This document shows positions 1 to 8,500 of a stretch of 64,000 nucleotides of DNA, in pieces (position 1 is the stretch's first letter; each line of letters begins with the position of its first letter). The DNA is taken from positions 806,001-870,000 of the forward strand of contig OY782499.1 in the NCBI GenBank assembly GCA_963677815.1. Direction: 5' to 3'. Made by a program: the position numbers and the translations under genes. The notes beneath the pieces were generated by a model, which saw only the letters and a program-made list of their open reading frames with translations, had not been told where the DNA came from and made no database searches. The stretch comes from JAEKNW01 sp963677815. Its GTDB lineage: Bacteria; Cloacimonadota; Cloacimonadia; Cloacimonadales; JAFGVF01.

Positions 1-2
1 AA

Positions 3-2252
3 CTATTCATTCTTATTATAAGTAGTTAATCTACAGGTATAGAAATCTAATTTATCCTGGAGAATCTTGGTATCAACAGGCTTTGACATAAAATCATCAA
101 AACCAGCTTTTATGAAGTCTTCTTTATCTCCAGCCATTGCTTGAGCAGTTAGGGCTATGACTGGTAGATTCTTCAATCTTTCATCTTTTCTAATTTGTTT
201 CAGAGTTGCAAGACCATCTAATATTGGCATTTGGATATCCAAGATAATCAAATCTACCCGATTATTTTCTAAAAAGTCTAGAACTTCTTGTCCATTATTA
301 ACGATTGTGAAATCAATATTAATTCTTTTAAAGATATGTAACATTAATTTTTGATTTATAACATTGTCTTCAGCAATTAGTATTTTTTTGCTATCAATTT
401 GCTTATTAACCTCAACTTCTTTTTTTACTTGGGCAACATTTTTTAATGAGAATTCAGTAACTGGTATTCTTACGGTAAAACAAGAACCTTTTCCTAACTC
501 TGATTTTACAGAAATCTCTCCCTTAAGTAATTCTACAAAGTTTTTAGTTATAGCTAAACCTAGACCAGTACCCTGAGCTTTAACTTGATATTGATTTTCA
601 ATCTGTTGAAAATTTTCAAAAATACTATCATGATTTTCTGCAGAAATTCCAATACCTGTATCTTCTATTTCAAAAATCAATTCTTCCTTTTCATAGTTTA
701 CATTAAGGGAAACACCTCCCTGTTCTGTAAATTTGACAGCATTATTGATAATATTAGTTAGAATTTGGAATATTTTTTGTTTATCGGAGTTTATAAATTC
801 TGGAACAGTAGAAGATTTAGACACCTTGAAATATATTCCTTTTTGATAAGTATTATTTTTATAGATATTACTTATTACATTAAGAAATTTCTCCATAGAA
901 AAGGTTGCGATTTTTACTTTAACCTTACCAAATTCTATCTTTGAAAGGTCGAGAATATCATTAATAATACTCATCAAGTAGCCTGCGGAATCTTTGATTA
1001 AGTTCAGTTTCTCTATCTTAAAATTGTTACTTTCTTCATTTAGAATTAAATCAGTAAAACCGATGATAGCATTCATAGGTGTTCTAATTTCGTGACTCAT
1101 ATTAGCAAGGAATTGAGACTTAGCCTTATTAGCTTTATTAGCAGCAAGGGCAAATTCTTTTGCTCTTTTATTACTTTCAATTAACTCTCTTTCTGTTTCC
1201 TTTCTCTTATCAACTTCTTGGTAAAGCAATAAATTCTTTTCTTTAATCTCTCCGCTTTTCTTCTTCTCGATTTCTAATTGAGTTTGTATCCTTAGGTGTT
1301 TACTATTCACCTTATGTGCATAAATAATCAACATTAAGACAAACAGGCTAAAAACAGCTAAACCTAATATTAGCCAGTTCGACCAAAATTTACCTATTAA
1401 CATTTTTCTAGGATAAATAGAGATAATCTCCAAATCACTTTTACCTATAGGGTATCTACCTATATAGGCATCAATTTCGCCATTATCTTCTTCACTGTAG
1501 ATGTTGAACTTTGAATGATTATCTTGAGGGATGTTATTTAGTTTAGGGAAATTATCAATTCTGTAGTCGTTGAAAATAAATTTTTGACTTATCCCACTTT
1601 CATAACCGTCAACTAAGAGAACTTTTTTGGAACCACCATATTTAATAAATATCTCTCTCATGAGGATATCTTCATTTATTTCAGCAATTATATTTCCATA
1701 ATAAACCCCATCATAGAAATAAGGATGAACAATTAGAAAGTAGTAATAATCTTGATGAAAAAGGACTTTTAGGAATGTTTCAGTTCTTGCTAATGATAAG
1801 TAATTTGGAGATTCTAGAATATTAGGCCTGTTTGTATTCTTAGAATCCTCAACTTCAAAAATAGTTTGGTCAGACTTATTGAGAAAGACAATCTTTCTAA
1901 AAAGTTTTTCTTCATTAATTGCTTCTTTATGGATGTAATTTAAAAAAACAGCTTCAGCTTTATTTTTCCTTTCAATTGCTAAACTAGAAGCTTGATTGTC
2001 TTCAGAATAGTTGGTAATAAATTCATTGAACAGAACATTATCACTTAAGACCTCAATATTCTTTTTACAGATAATGCTCCAGTATTCTAAGGAAATGACC
2101 TCTTTTTTGAGTTGATTATTCAAATCTTTAATAGATCTTTCTTCCATTTCTTTAATGGAACGATATTGAGCACTTAAAAAGAATAGCATATAGCCAATCA
2201 AAATAACAAACACTAATGAAGTGGTGAGATTCTGTTTATGTTTTTTTTGCAT
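3..2252 (-). CDS. Hybrid sensor histidine kinase with C-terminal receiver
   Basis: Membrane-bound hybrid kinase. An N-terminal membrane helix and a second one near residue 300 bracket an extracytoplasmic sensor region of about 250 residues, which I do not recognise. A coiled coil leads into a HisKA domain (MSHEIRTPMNAIIGF, phospho-His near residue 387). The ATPase boxes follow (NAVKFT, DTGIGIS, GTGLGLAI), then a receiver with its acceptor Asp in LDIQMPILDG near residue 672. No DNA-binding output domain is fused. A GTG start at 2279 is possible and adds nine residues. I prefer the ATG at 2252 because AAGGGA lies just upstream. It lies downstream of a PP2C phosphatase gene on the same strand, about 140 bases away. 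The signal it senses is unknown. Confidence 0.93.
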   Translation of the reverse strand: MQKKHKQNLTTSLVFVILIGYMLFFLSAQYRSIKEMEERSIKDLNNQLKKEVISLEYWSIICKKNIEVLSDNVLFNEFITNYSEDNQASSLAIERKNKAEAVFLNYIHKEAINEEKLFRKIVFLNKSDQTIFEVEDSKNTNRPNILESPNYLSLARTETFLKVLFHQDYYYFLIVHPYFYDGVYYGNIIAEINEDILMREIFIKYGGSKKVLLVDGYESGISQKFIFNDYRIDNFPKLNNIPQDNHSKFNIYSEEDNGEIDAYIGRYPIGKSDLEIISIYPRKMLIGKFWSNWLILGLAVFSLFVLMLIIYAHKVNSKHLRIQTQLEIEKKKSGEIKEKNLLLYQEVDKRKETERELIESNKRAKEFALAANKANKAKSQFLANMSHEIRTPMNAIIGFTDLILNEESNNFKIEKLNLIKDSAGYLMSIINDILDLSKIEFGKVKVKIATFSMEKFLNVISNIYKNNTYQKGIYFKVSKSSTVPEFINSDKQKIFQILTNIINNAVKFTEQGGVSLNVNYEKEELIFEIEDTGIGISAENHDSIFENFQQIENQYQVKAQGTGLGLAITKNFVELLKGEISVKSELGKGSCFTVRIPVTEFSLKNVAQVKKEVEVNKQIDSKKILIAEDNVINQKLMLHIFKRINIDFTIVNNGQEVLDFLENNRVDLIILDIQMPILDGLATLKQIRKDERLKNLPVIALTAQAMAGDKEDFIKAGFDDFMSKPVDTKILQDKLDFYTCRLTTYNKNE

Positions 2253-2306
2253 TTTTTCCCTTATATAGTATTTAATCACATGAATTTTCTCAAATTAATC
2301 TGAATG

Positions 2307-2335
2307 ATAATTTGGGGTAGGCTACTGACTGTCAA
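2307..2335 (-). promoter_or_regulatory. Possible promoter of the histidine kinase gene
   Basis: On the minus strand, TTGACA (2335-2330) is followed after 17 bases by AATTAT (2312-2307). The -10 match is weak. It would give the kinase its own start separate from the PP2C gene. Confidence 0.35.
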
Positions 2336-2390
2336 ACTTTTTTTTGCTATTTAAGGGATTTTCTAAAATTCTAAGGAGAAAATAGTTATG

Positions 2391-3155
2391 TTATTGAGAC
2401 CAATCCATAAGATTTTGATCTCCTTCAATTACTGTGACTGTGATGTCATCGTCTGACCCATTTTCTAAAGCCTTACTAACAAGATTATTACATTTATCTC
2501 TTAGTGAATTATCTTGTGAAAGAATCTTCTCTATATCACCATCAGTGACAAAGTCTGTTAAACCATCTGAGCAAAGAATAAATTGAAAGAAATCTTTTAA
2601 CTCTCCGCTGTATTGGTGTACTTCTATATTCTCTCTTAATCCTACTGCGGCAGTGATAATATTCTTGTCTATTTGCTTAATTATCTCAGATTTTTTTATC
2701 TGCCCTGATTTATAGCGTTCCCAAACTTTACTATCATCATCATTTATTTGTCGGAAACCTATTTTATCTCGTAAGTAGATTCTACTGTCACCTACATTGA
2801 AAGAATAATATTTGTTACCGACAATAATTAGCCCTACAAGGGTACTAGCTAATCTTGGGTAGCTAGGGTTTTCTGAAGCATAGACAATAATGTCTTTGTT
2901 TATTTGAAAAACAGTTTTATTTACAAAAGACTTAATCTCTTCTGATTTACCCCTAAATAGGTCAAAAGCACTAGAGAATTTATCAATAACTTTAAAGGAA
3001 GCTATATCTCCTCCGGCATAGCCACCAACACCATCACAAACAAGAAAAAGCGCAGAATTAATCGTATTAATCCTATTTGTATTAAAGCTTTTATCTTCGT
3101 TGATCGGGTGCTTTTTCCCTTTTTTTGATATAGACCAATATTCAACGTTTAGCAC
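2391..3155 (-). CDS. PP2C-family serine/threonine protein phosphatase
   Basis: Predicted cytosolic metal-dependent phosphatase of 254 residues that removes phosphate from Ser/Thr. The family's acidic metal-binding motifs are present in order: CDGVGGYAGG near residue 40, NVGDSRIYL near 120, CSDGLTDF near 195 and GSDDDITVTV near the C-terminus. The start is GTG at 3155, preceded by AAGGAG seven bases upstream. A TATAAT-like -10 lies at 3214-3209, but no convincing -35 was seen. It precedes the hybrid kinase on the same strand. No cognate Ser/Thr kinase is in the window. Confidence 0.93.
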   Translation of the reverse strand: MLNVEYWSISKKGKKHPINEDKSFNTNRINTINSALFLVCDGVGGYAGGDIASFKVIDKFSSAFDLFRGKSEEIKSFVNKTVFQINKDIIVYASENPSYPRLASTLVGLIIVGNKYYSFNVGDSRIYLRDKIGFRQINDDDSKVWERYKSGQIKKSEIIKQIDKNIITAAVGLRENIEVHQYSGELKDFFQFILCSDGLTDFVTDGDIEKILSQDNSLRDKCNNLVSKALENGSDDDITVTVIEGDQNLMDWSQ

Positions 3156-3393
3156 AATTTTACTCCTTAAAGAGAAAATAACTCTAAACTATTTAGATGC
3201 AAAATTTTATTATAACAATTTATTCTTTTTAATAATTGCATCAGATACAAACATATTTAAAAAAATATAAGTATCTAGTTTTTGTATTAATACAAGTGGA
3301 TATATTCCTATTGCATCCTTGCTAAATTAAGATATAATTAACTTATTTGTGAATGGATTTTATCAAGAAATTTAAAAATTTCTAAAATTATTA

Positions 3394-3423
3394 TTGACAG
3401 TATTTTTCCTAAACATATAAAAT
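3394..3423 (+). promoter_or_regulatory. Near-consensus sigma-70 promoter with no ORF behind it
   Basis: A perfect TTGACA (3394-3399) is followed by TATAAAAT (3416-3423), giving a 16- to 18-base spacer depending on register. Transcription would start near 3429. No ORF lies between here and the terminator at 3483-3524, which suggests a small RNA. Confidence 0.65.
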
Positions 3424-3428
3424 GCAAA

Positions 3429-3524
3429 TGTAATATGAACTTGTGAAAACAGTTCTCCTTAATAATGGGTTGGCATGTAATGGAGGTAAGCGTTAACTCT
3501 CCTGTTAACGCTTCCTCTTTTTTT
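3429..3524 (+). ncRNA. Candidate small RNA, about 95 nt
   Basis: The interval is bounded by a near-consensus promoter and a strong intrinsic terminator, with no start codon plus ribosome-binding site leading to a meaningful ORF. I do not recognise it. It lacks the conserved apical loop of bacterial SRP RNA and is too short for 6S RNA or tmRNA. It could be a trans-acting regulator or a leader fragment of a lost gene. Both ends are inferred from sequence only. Confidence 0.45.
3483..3524 (+). terminator. Intrinsic terminator of the candidate small RNA
   Basis: GAGG, a bulged T and AAGCGTTAAC (3483-3497) pair with GTTAACGCTTCCTC (3504-3517) around a 6-base loop. Seven T follow. This gives a 14-bp stem with one bulge. 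Confidence 0.8.
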
Positions 3525-3780
3525 AAGGATTTGAGCTTAATTAAAGGCTTATCTTACCAATTAGGTTCGAAATCAGTCTGCAGAATAAGTCTTTAATCCC
3601 TTAAAGGTCATCTATTAGACAAAAAATAGAACAAAGTGTTATTATTTACCCCTTTTGAAAGTCCTCTTCTTAAATATTAATAAATCAAAAGTGTTGAAAT
3701 TTTTCCACATTTTATAAATTATTTTTTAAGTTTTATAAAGTTAAAGAATCCCTTTGATTTAGGTCTGTATTGTTTTTTTA

Positions 3781-4009
3781 GGCTCAAGTTCAAGTCTGGT
3801 GGAAAAAATTTAATAAAATATAAAATTTTATCATTAGTGTGATTATCCAAAGTATCCCTGAAAGGGATATAAGACCTATCCTTTCAGGATTATGTCTTAT
3901 TCTGCTAAAATAATACTATCAATAGTAACTTATAATCCGTAAACTACTGTAATACAATATCTAGTGCAAAATAATGCAACATAATTTCCACCAGACTTGA
4001 ACTTGAGCC
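3781..4009. mobile_element. MITE family A, copy 1 (229 bp, 8-bp target duplication)
   Basis: The ends are a perfect 25-bp inverted repeat starting GGCTCAAGTTCAAGTCTGGT. The element is flanked on both sides by TTTTTTTA, an 8-bp target-site duplication. It has no coding capacity. All 229 bases recur without a mismatch in the copy at 7857-8324, where they are split by a 239-bp insert. Identity this complete implies recent movement by a transposase located elsewhere. Confidence 0.9.
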
Positions 4010-4082
4010 TTTTTTTATTTGACTGAAATATTAGATTAATTAATCTGATTTTTAGGATGTGAGTTTAGGAGGATTAATTCTT

Positions 4083-6584
4083 ATGAGTAACTATGATGTA
4101 CTTGATAGATTTCTTGAGAATTCAAGTTTTCAAACAAATATAGCAGTTCAACATTTAGACCAAGCAAGACCAGCTCAATGGGAAGATATTCCTGAATCTC
4201 TTCATACTTGGGTGGGTCAAACTTTAGAAGAATTAGGCTATCAAAAACTTTATTATCATCAGGCTAAGGCTATATCAATGATCTTAAAAGGTCATTCAAC
4301 TGTAATAAGTACAGGTGTTTCTAGTGGGAAAAGTCTCTGTTACCAACTCCCTATTCTTCATTCTCTCTCATTCAATGAAGATAATTCTGCTCTTTGTCTA
4401 TATCCTACTAAGGCTTTAGCTCAAGACCAATTCAAGTCTTTCTCAAAGTTTATTTCTGTTTTTTCTACTATTTCTAAAAGGAAGCCTCAGGTTAATATTT
4501 ATGATGGGGACACAGAGCAAAGCTCTAGAAAAGCCATTAGAGATATATCAAATATTATCATAACTAATCCAGATATGCTTCATATAAATATTTTACCAAA
4601 TCATAGCTCTTGGACTAAATTCTTTGCTAATCTAAAATACATAGTAATTGATGAAGTTCATGTTTATCGAGGTATTTTTGGTTCCCACTTCACCAATGTT
4701 ATCCGAAGATTGAAGAGAATATGTTCCTACTATGGTTCAAATCCTACTTTTATCTTAACATCAGCTACCATTGATAACACTCAAGAGTTTATAACATCTA
4801 TAATTGAACAGCTTTTTATAACTATTGATAAAGATACCTCCCCGCAAGGGAATCGGCATTTTTTAATCTACAACCCTCCTCTAATCAACGCAGAACTAGG
4901 TATCAGAAGAAATGCTTTGCAAGAGACTACTAGAATAGCTAGGTATTTTAATAAGCATAATATCCAAACTTTGATTTTCACAAGGTCACGCAGATCTGTT
5001 GAGTTGATAGTGAATAATCTTAAGAAAGATGAAGGACAAACACTAGCTGGTTATAGAAGTGGTTATTTGAAGCAAGAAAGAAGAGAAATTGAGAAGCAAT
5101 TCAAAGAAGGAAGTCTGACAAGCGTAGTTTCAACTAATGCTTTAGAATTAGGAATTGATATAGGTGATTTAGACTTAGTAATAATCAATGGTTATCCTGG
5201 TACAATAGCATCTACTCTTCAGCAAGCAGGAAGAACAGGGAGAACAGGTAATGATTCTTTAGTAATTCTAGTAGCTAATTCAAGTTTGATAAACCAATAT
5301 TTAGTAAAGAATCCTGACTACTTGTTTAATAAAAATCCTGAGCAAGCTCTATTAGATGCGAACAATCCTTACATTCTTCTTAGCCACTTAAAATGTGCTC
5401 TCTATGAACTACCTTTTGATAGAAGAGATACTTATTATGGTGTACCCAGACCTGAGATTAATGAATTACTAGACTTTCTTCTTAACAAAGCTTTTGCGAT
5501 TGAGAGAAACAACATCGTTTACTGGAGCTCTCCAAGCAATCCAGCTCATCAAACATCTCTAAGAACTATTAGTGCAAATAGCTTTTCTGTGATTCATGAG
5601 GGTAAGAATATTGGTATTATAGATAATAGCTCAGCCTATTGGTTTGCTCACCAACAAGCTGTTTATATCCATAATGGCCAACCTTTTCTTGTAAGAAAAT
5701 TTGATGAGAAACTTAAAAATATTGAAGTTGTAGAACATGATAAAGATTATTTTACCGAGCCAATTCTTAGTACAGAGTATGAATTAATAGATGAATTAGA
5801 TACTTATTCTTATGCTTATGGAAAAACACATTATGCTGTTCTAAATGTGCATACACAAGTTACAGGATTTAAGAAAATAAAGTGGCATAGCAGAGAAATT
5901 CTTGATACTCTAGACTTAGATCTTCCGCAAACAACTTTACCAACTAAAGGAATTATCATAACCTTATCTGATTTCTATGAAGAGTTTTTAGAAAATCAGG
6001 GGGCTTCTTCTAAGGCAAATAAATATGGGAAGGATTGGGGGTTAATAAGACAAGAAGTTAAAAGAAGAGACCATTACACCTGTCAAAATTGCGGTAAATT
6101 AGAAAGCTCTGTATCTTTCGATGTTCATCATATCAAGCCTTTCAAAGCCTTCTCAAATCCTAAGGATGCAAATAAAATGGAAAATTTGATTACCTTGTGT
6201 AAACAATGCCATCGTAATGCAGAAATACCAGTCAAAATCCAATCTACTATGGCGGGTTTAGCTTACTTAATTAGAAATCTTGCCCCTCTTTATTTGATGT
6301 GTTCTAGTAGCGATATCATTGTTAATTACAATAATGATTCTCTGCTTGAGGATGGCAAAGGGGCTATTATTATCTATGATTCTTTTAGGGGAGGCATTGG
6401 ACTTTCTAAAAAACTATTTGCTAATCTATCTGAACTATTAAATCTCTGTTATGAACAAGTAAGAGATTGTTCTTGTACAGATGGATGTCCTTCTTGTACA
6501 GGACCTATTGCTGAAAACGGCTATGGAGCTAAAGAAAGTGTGATTGAATTACTAGCTGAAATAAATGGGGTTGAGAATGGCTAA
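4083..6584 (+). CDS. mrfA: MrfA (YprA)-like SF2 DEAD/DEAH helicase with internal HNH domain
   Basis: Predicted ATP-dependent 3'-5' DNA helicase of the MrfA/Hrq1 family, which in Bacillus subtilis works with MrfB in mitomycin C damage repair. Visible motifs are Walker A (TGVSSGKS), DEVH, SAT, and QQAGRTGRTG of motif VI. The C-terminal Zn-binding region carries clustered Cys (CSCTDGCPSC). Unusually, an HNH nuclease fold sits between the family's middle region and that cluster, at about residues 645-725. Its motifs are CQNC, DVHHIKPF and ITLCKQCH. The start is ATG at 4083, with AGGAGG nine bases upstream; a GTG at 4059 in the same frame lies before this ribosome-binding site. The gene overlaps mrfB by 8 bases. 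The helicase assignment is firm and the nuclease role is inferred. Confidence 0.9.
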   Translation: MSNYDVLDRFLENSSFQTNIAVQHLDQARPAQWEDIPESLHTWVGQTLEELGYQKLYYHQAKAISMILKGHSTVISTGVSSGKSLCYQLPILHSLSFNEDNSALCLYPTKALAQDQFKSFSKFISVFSTISKRKPQVNIYDGDTEQSSRKAIRDISNIIITNPDMLHINILPNHSSWTKFFANLKYIVIDEVHVYRGIFGSHFTNVIRRLKRICSYYGSNPTFILTSATIDNTQEFITSIIEQLFITIDKDTSPQGNRHFLIYNPPLINAELGIRRNALQETTRIARYFNKHNIQTLIFTRSRRSVELIVNNLKKDEGQTLAGYRSGYLKQERREIEKQFKEGSLTSVVSTNALELGIDIGDLDLVIINGYPGTIASTLQQAGRTGRTGNDSLVILVANSSLINQYLVKNPDYLFNKNPEQALLDANNPYILLSHLKCALYELPFDRRDTYYGVPRPEINELLDFLLNKAFAIERNNIVYWSSPSNPAHQTSLRTISANSFSVIHEGKNIGIIDNSSAYWFAHQQAVYIHNGQPFLVRKFDEKLKNIEVVEHDKDYFTEPILSTEYELIDELDTYSYAYGKTHYAVLNVHTQVTGFKKIKWHSREILDTLDLDLPQTTLPTKGIIITLSDFYEEFLENQGASSKANKYGKDWGLIRQEVKRRDHYTCQNCGKLESSVSFDVHHIKPFKAFSNPKDANKMENLITLCKQCHRNAEIPVKIQSTMAGLAYLIRNLAPLYLMCSSSDIIVNYNNDSLLEDGKGAIIIYDSFRGGIGLSKKLFANLSELLNLCYEQVRDCSCTDGCPSCTGPIAENGYGAKESVIELLAEINGVENG

Positions 6585-7752
6585 TTTAAAACTATTCCTA
6601 GATGATTTGGCCCAAGAAAAAGATGTAATAAAAAAAGACCACCAAGCAATAGATAAATTTGTGAAAGGAGTTTATTATCAAGAAGGAGATTCTCGAGTAT
6701 TTATTCACCAAGAAATTCTAGACTTCTCTCAAGAAGTTAATCTCTCTACCTATCCTCCAACAATCCCTTCTTGGCTCTTGAAATATAGTAAGATTTTCAA
6801 TTATGCTAATGCTGAAGAGATTATCTTTCTGGATACTGAAACGACAGGACTAGATAGAGGAGCTAGCACTTATGCCTTTCTTACTGGTCTGCTTTTCTTT
6901 AAACATGATAAATGGTATTTGAAACAGTATTTTATTGAATCTCCTCAGCATGAAAATCTCTTGATGAAGTTACTTTCCCAAGAACTTAACAATTTCAAAA
7001 TCTTAGTAAGTTATAATGGAAAATGTTATGATATACCTCTTTTGGATAACAGACTGAAGTTTCACAAGAGTGAATACTCAATTAGGAATTTAGATTTCTT
7101 AGACCTTCTTCATCTAGCTAGACGACTCTGGAAACATATTTTACAAGGGTGTAAGCTGCAAAATATTGAAGCAGTAATCCTCAATTATATTAGAGACTAT
7201 TCTAATGATATTCCCGGTGAATTTATACCTAAAGCTTACTTTGATTATTTGAATACAGAAAATGCTGAAGATATTTCAAATGTATTCTACCATAATGCTC
7301 AAGATTTGTTCACTCTTACTAAAATCCTTGCTATTTGCAATGACCTAAACTTCTTAGATTTCTCCTTTCTTGACCATTACAAAATAGATAAATACAATTT
7401 GGCTAAACTCTTAAATGATATTGCTATGCCAAAAGAAGCTCTTTCTTTACTAAAAACTATGGCTGAGAATAAAATAGCTTCAGAATCTGCTCTTCTATTA
7501 CTTTCAACTCTTTTAAAAAGAGAAAAAGATTATGAACTTGCCCTTTATTATCTTAAAGGAAAAGAGACTCTTTCCCCAAATATTTGCCTGGAAATCTCCA
7601 TGTTGTATGAACATAAGCTTAAAGACCTTGCTCAAGCCTTTTATTATGCCAGAAAAGCTTACATGATTTTACATGAAGATTCTGTTTTTGATAAGCAGTT
7701 AATTGCTGATGCAGAAAAGAGAATTACTAGAATAAAGGATAAACTCAAATAA
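6577..7752 (+). CDS. mrfB: MrfB (YprB)-like RNase H-fold 3'-5' exonuclease
   Basis: A DEDD-type exonuclease domain with FLDTETTGLDRG (about residues 83-94), the second acidic region with SYNGKCYDIPLLDNR, and HNAQDLFTL late in the domain. The C-terminal third is helical and TPR-like. In B. subtilis MrfB is the exonuclease partner of the MrfA helicase in excision of mitomycin adducts. The two genes overlap here, so co-translation is likely. I chose the ATG at 6577 because GGGGTTGAGA precedes it; the ATG at 6565 is an alternative. The last codons and the TAA stop fall inside a family-B repeat, so the C-terminus may have been altered by its insertion. Confidence 0.85.
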   Translation: MANLKLFLDDLAQEKDVIKKDHQAIDKFVKGVYYQEGDSRVFIHQEILDFSQEVNLSTYPPTIPSWLLKYSKIFNYANAEEIIFLDTETTGLDRGASTYAFLTGLLFFKHDKWYLKQYFIESPQHENLLMKLLSQELNNFKILVSYNGKCYDIPLLDNRLKFHKSEYSIRNLDFLDLLHLARRLWKHILQGCKLQNIEAVILNYIRDYSNDIPGEFIPKAYFDYLNTENAEDISNVFYHNAQDLFTLTKILAICNDLNFLDFSFLDHYKIDKYNLAKLLNDIAMPKEALSLLKTMAENKIASESALLLLSTLLKREKDYELALYYLKGKETLSPNICLEISMLYEHKLKDLAQAFYYARKAYMILHEDSVFDKQLIADAEKRITRIKDKLK

Positions 7753-7856
7753 TGCAGTGGACCTTTGCGAATAGCACTATCTTCTTTTGCTAAAAGGAAG
7801 CTACATAATTTTCAGGAATATATATTATATGCCTTCTAATTCTGTAGCTTATTTTT

Positions 7857-8324
7857 GGCTCAAGTTCAAGTCTGGTGGAAAAAATTTAATAAAATATAAA
7901 ATTTTATCATTAGTGTGATTATCCAAAGTATCCCTGAAAGGGATTAATAATTTAGCCTGGGGTAAGATCCTATAAGGATCGTCACCCCAGGAACAATATC
8001 CAAAATTACGACCTAACCCTGTAAGGGTTTAATATAATGGTAACTAATTATAATATTAAATCATTGGTATATATGTTTTTATTAAACCCTTACAGGGTTA
8101 GGCTTTTTATATACATCATTACCCAGGGTTGCAATCCCTTCAGGATTTTACCCTGGGCTAAACTATTAATCCCCTTTAGGGATATAAGACCTATCCTTTC
8201 AGGATTATGTCTTATTCTGCTAAAATAATACTATCAATAGTAACTTATAATCCGTAAACTACTGTAATACAATATCTAGTGCAAAATAATGCAACATAAT
8301 TTCCACCAGACTTGAACTTGAGCC
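7857..8324. mobile_element. MITE family A, copy 2 (468 bp, with insert)
   Basis: Carries the same 25-bp terminal inverted repeats as copy 1. The outer 88 bp (7857-7944) and 141 bp (8184-8324) are identical to copy 1. The flanks TTATTTTT and TTAAATTA do not form a clean 8-bp duplication, unlike copy 1. It is inserted in a family-B repeat. A 63-codon ORF inside it (8037-8228) is not credible as a gene. Confidence 0.88.
7945..8183. repeat. 239-bp palindromic insert within MITE A copy 2
   Basis: Absent from copy 1. It is flanked by AGGGAT on both sides (7939-7944 and 8178-8183), which fits either insertion into copy 2 or deletion from copy 1. It is built of nested inverted repeats. The innermost is a perfect 22-bp pair at 8012-8033 and 8081-8102. 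An outer imperfect pair joins about 7935-7965 to 8150-8182. Confidence 0.8.
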
Positions 8325-8339
8325 TTAAATTACCTAAGG

Positions 8340-8395
8340 TTGATTGTTAGTTACTCTATGAGTAATTGGAAATTTATTGAGAGATTAACAATCAA
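8340..8395. repeat. Hairpin repeat family C, copy 1
   Basis: The ends TTGATTGTTA and TAACAATCAA are exact inverted repeats, with an AT-rich middle. Other copies lie at 28265, 47219 and 59049. Confidence 0.75.
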
Positions 8396-8453
8396 GAAGT
8401 AGCTTTTGCCTAAGAATATAGTGCTATTCGCTAAGATCTATTACACCATTCGG

Positions 8454-8490
8454 GATTATATTTAGCTTCTAATCTACTTTGAAGAGAGGC
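8454..8490 (-). repeat. Fragment of repeat family D
   Basis: On the minus strand this segment shares CTCTCTTCAAAGTAGA and AGCTAAATATAAT, in the same order, with the left end of the full element at 47532-47647. It lies just past the 3' end of the phosphate transporter gene. Confidence 0.55.
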
Positions 8491-8500
8491 ATATCTTTCT

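Larger units (their letters stand above)
3156..4082. other. 0.9 kb gene-free gap
   Basis: This gap separates the minus-strand PP2C gene from the plus-strand mrfA gene. It holds a minus-strand -10 for PP2C, a promoter-to-terminator unit (3394-3524) and a MITE (3781-4009). Between 3525 and 3780 I see only AT-rich sequence with no convincing ORF, tRNA or hairpin. Confidence 0.7.
7742..8456. repeat. Palindromic repeat family B, copy 1, split by nested elements
   Basis: The left part matches other B copies (AAATAATGCAG, AATAGCACTAT, and the central palindrome around AATATATATTATATG). The right part (about 8397-8456) reads as the inverse of a B left arm and ends CGGGAT. MITE A copy 2 (7857-8324) and a family-C hairpin (8340-8395) lie inside it. 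It separates convergent genes mrfB and the phosphate transporter gene, and its left edge provides the mrfB stop codon. Confidence 0.75.

Noticed and set aside
3561..3600. TTAGGTTCGAAATC resembling a tRNA T-loop
   Set aside because: The flanking bases do not pair as a T-arm, and no acceptor stem or anticodon arm can be built around it.
8037..8228. 63-codon ORF between mrfB and the phosphate transporter gene
   Set aside because: It lies wholly inside the palindromic insert and right arm of MITE A copy 2, has no ribosome-binding site and no protein-like pattern.
3781..8324. mrfA-mrfB as cargo of a composite transposon bounded by the two A copies
   Set aside because: There is no duplication shared by the outer ends, and copy 1 has its own 8-bp duplication, so it inserted independently.
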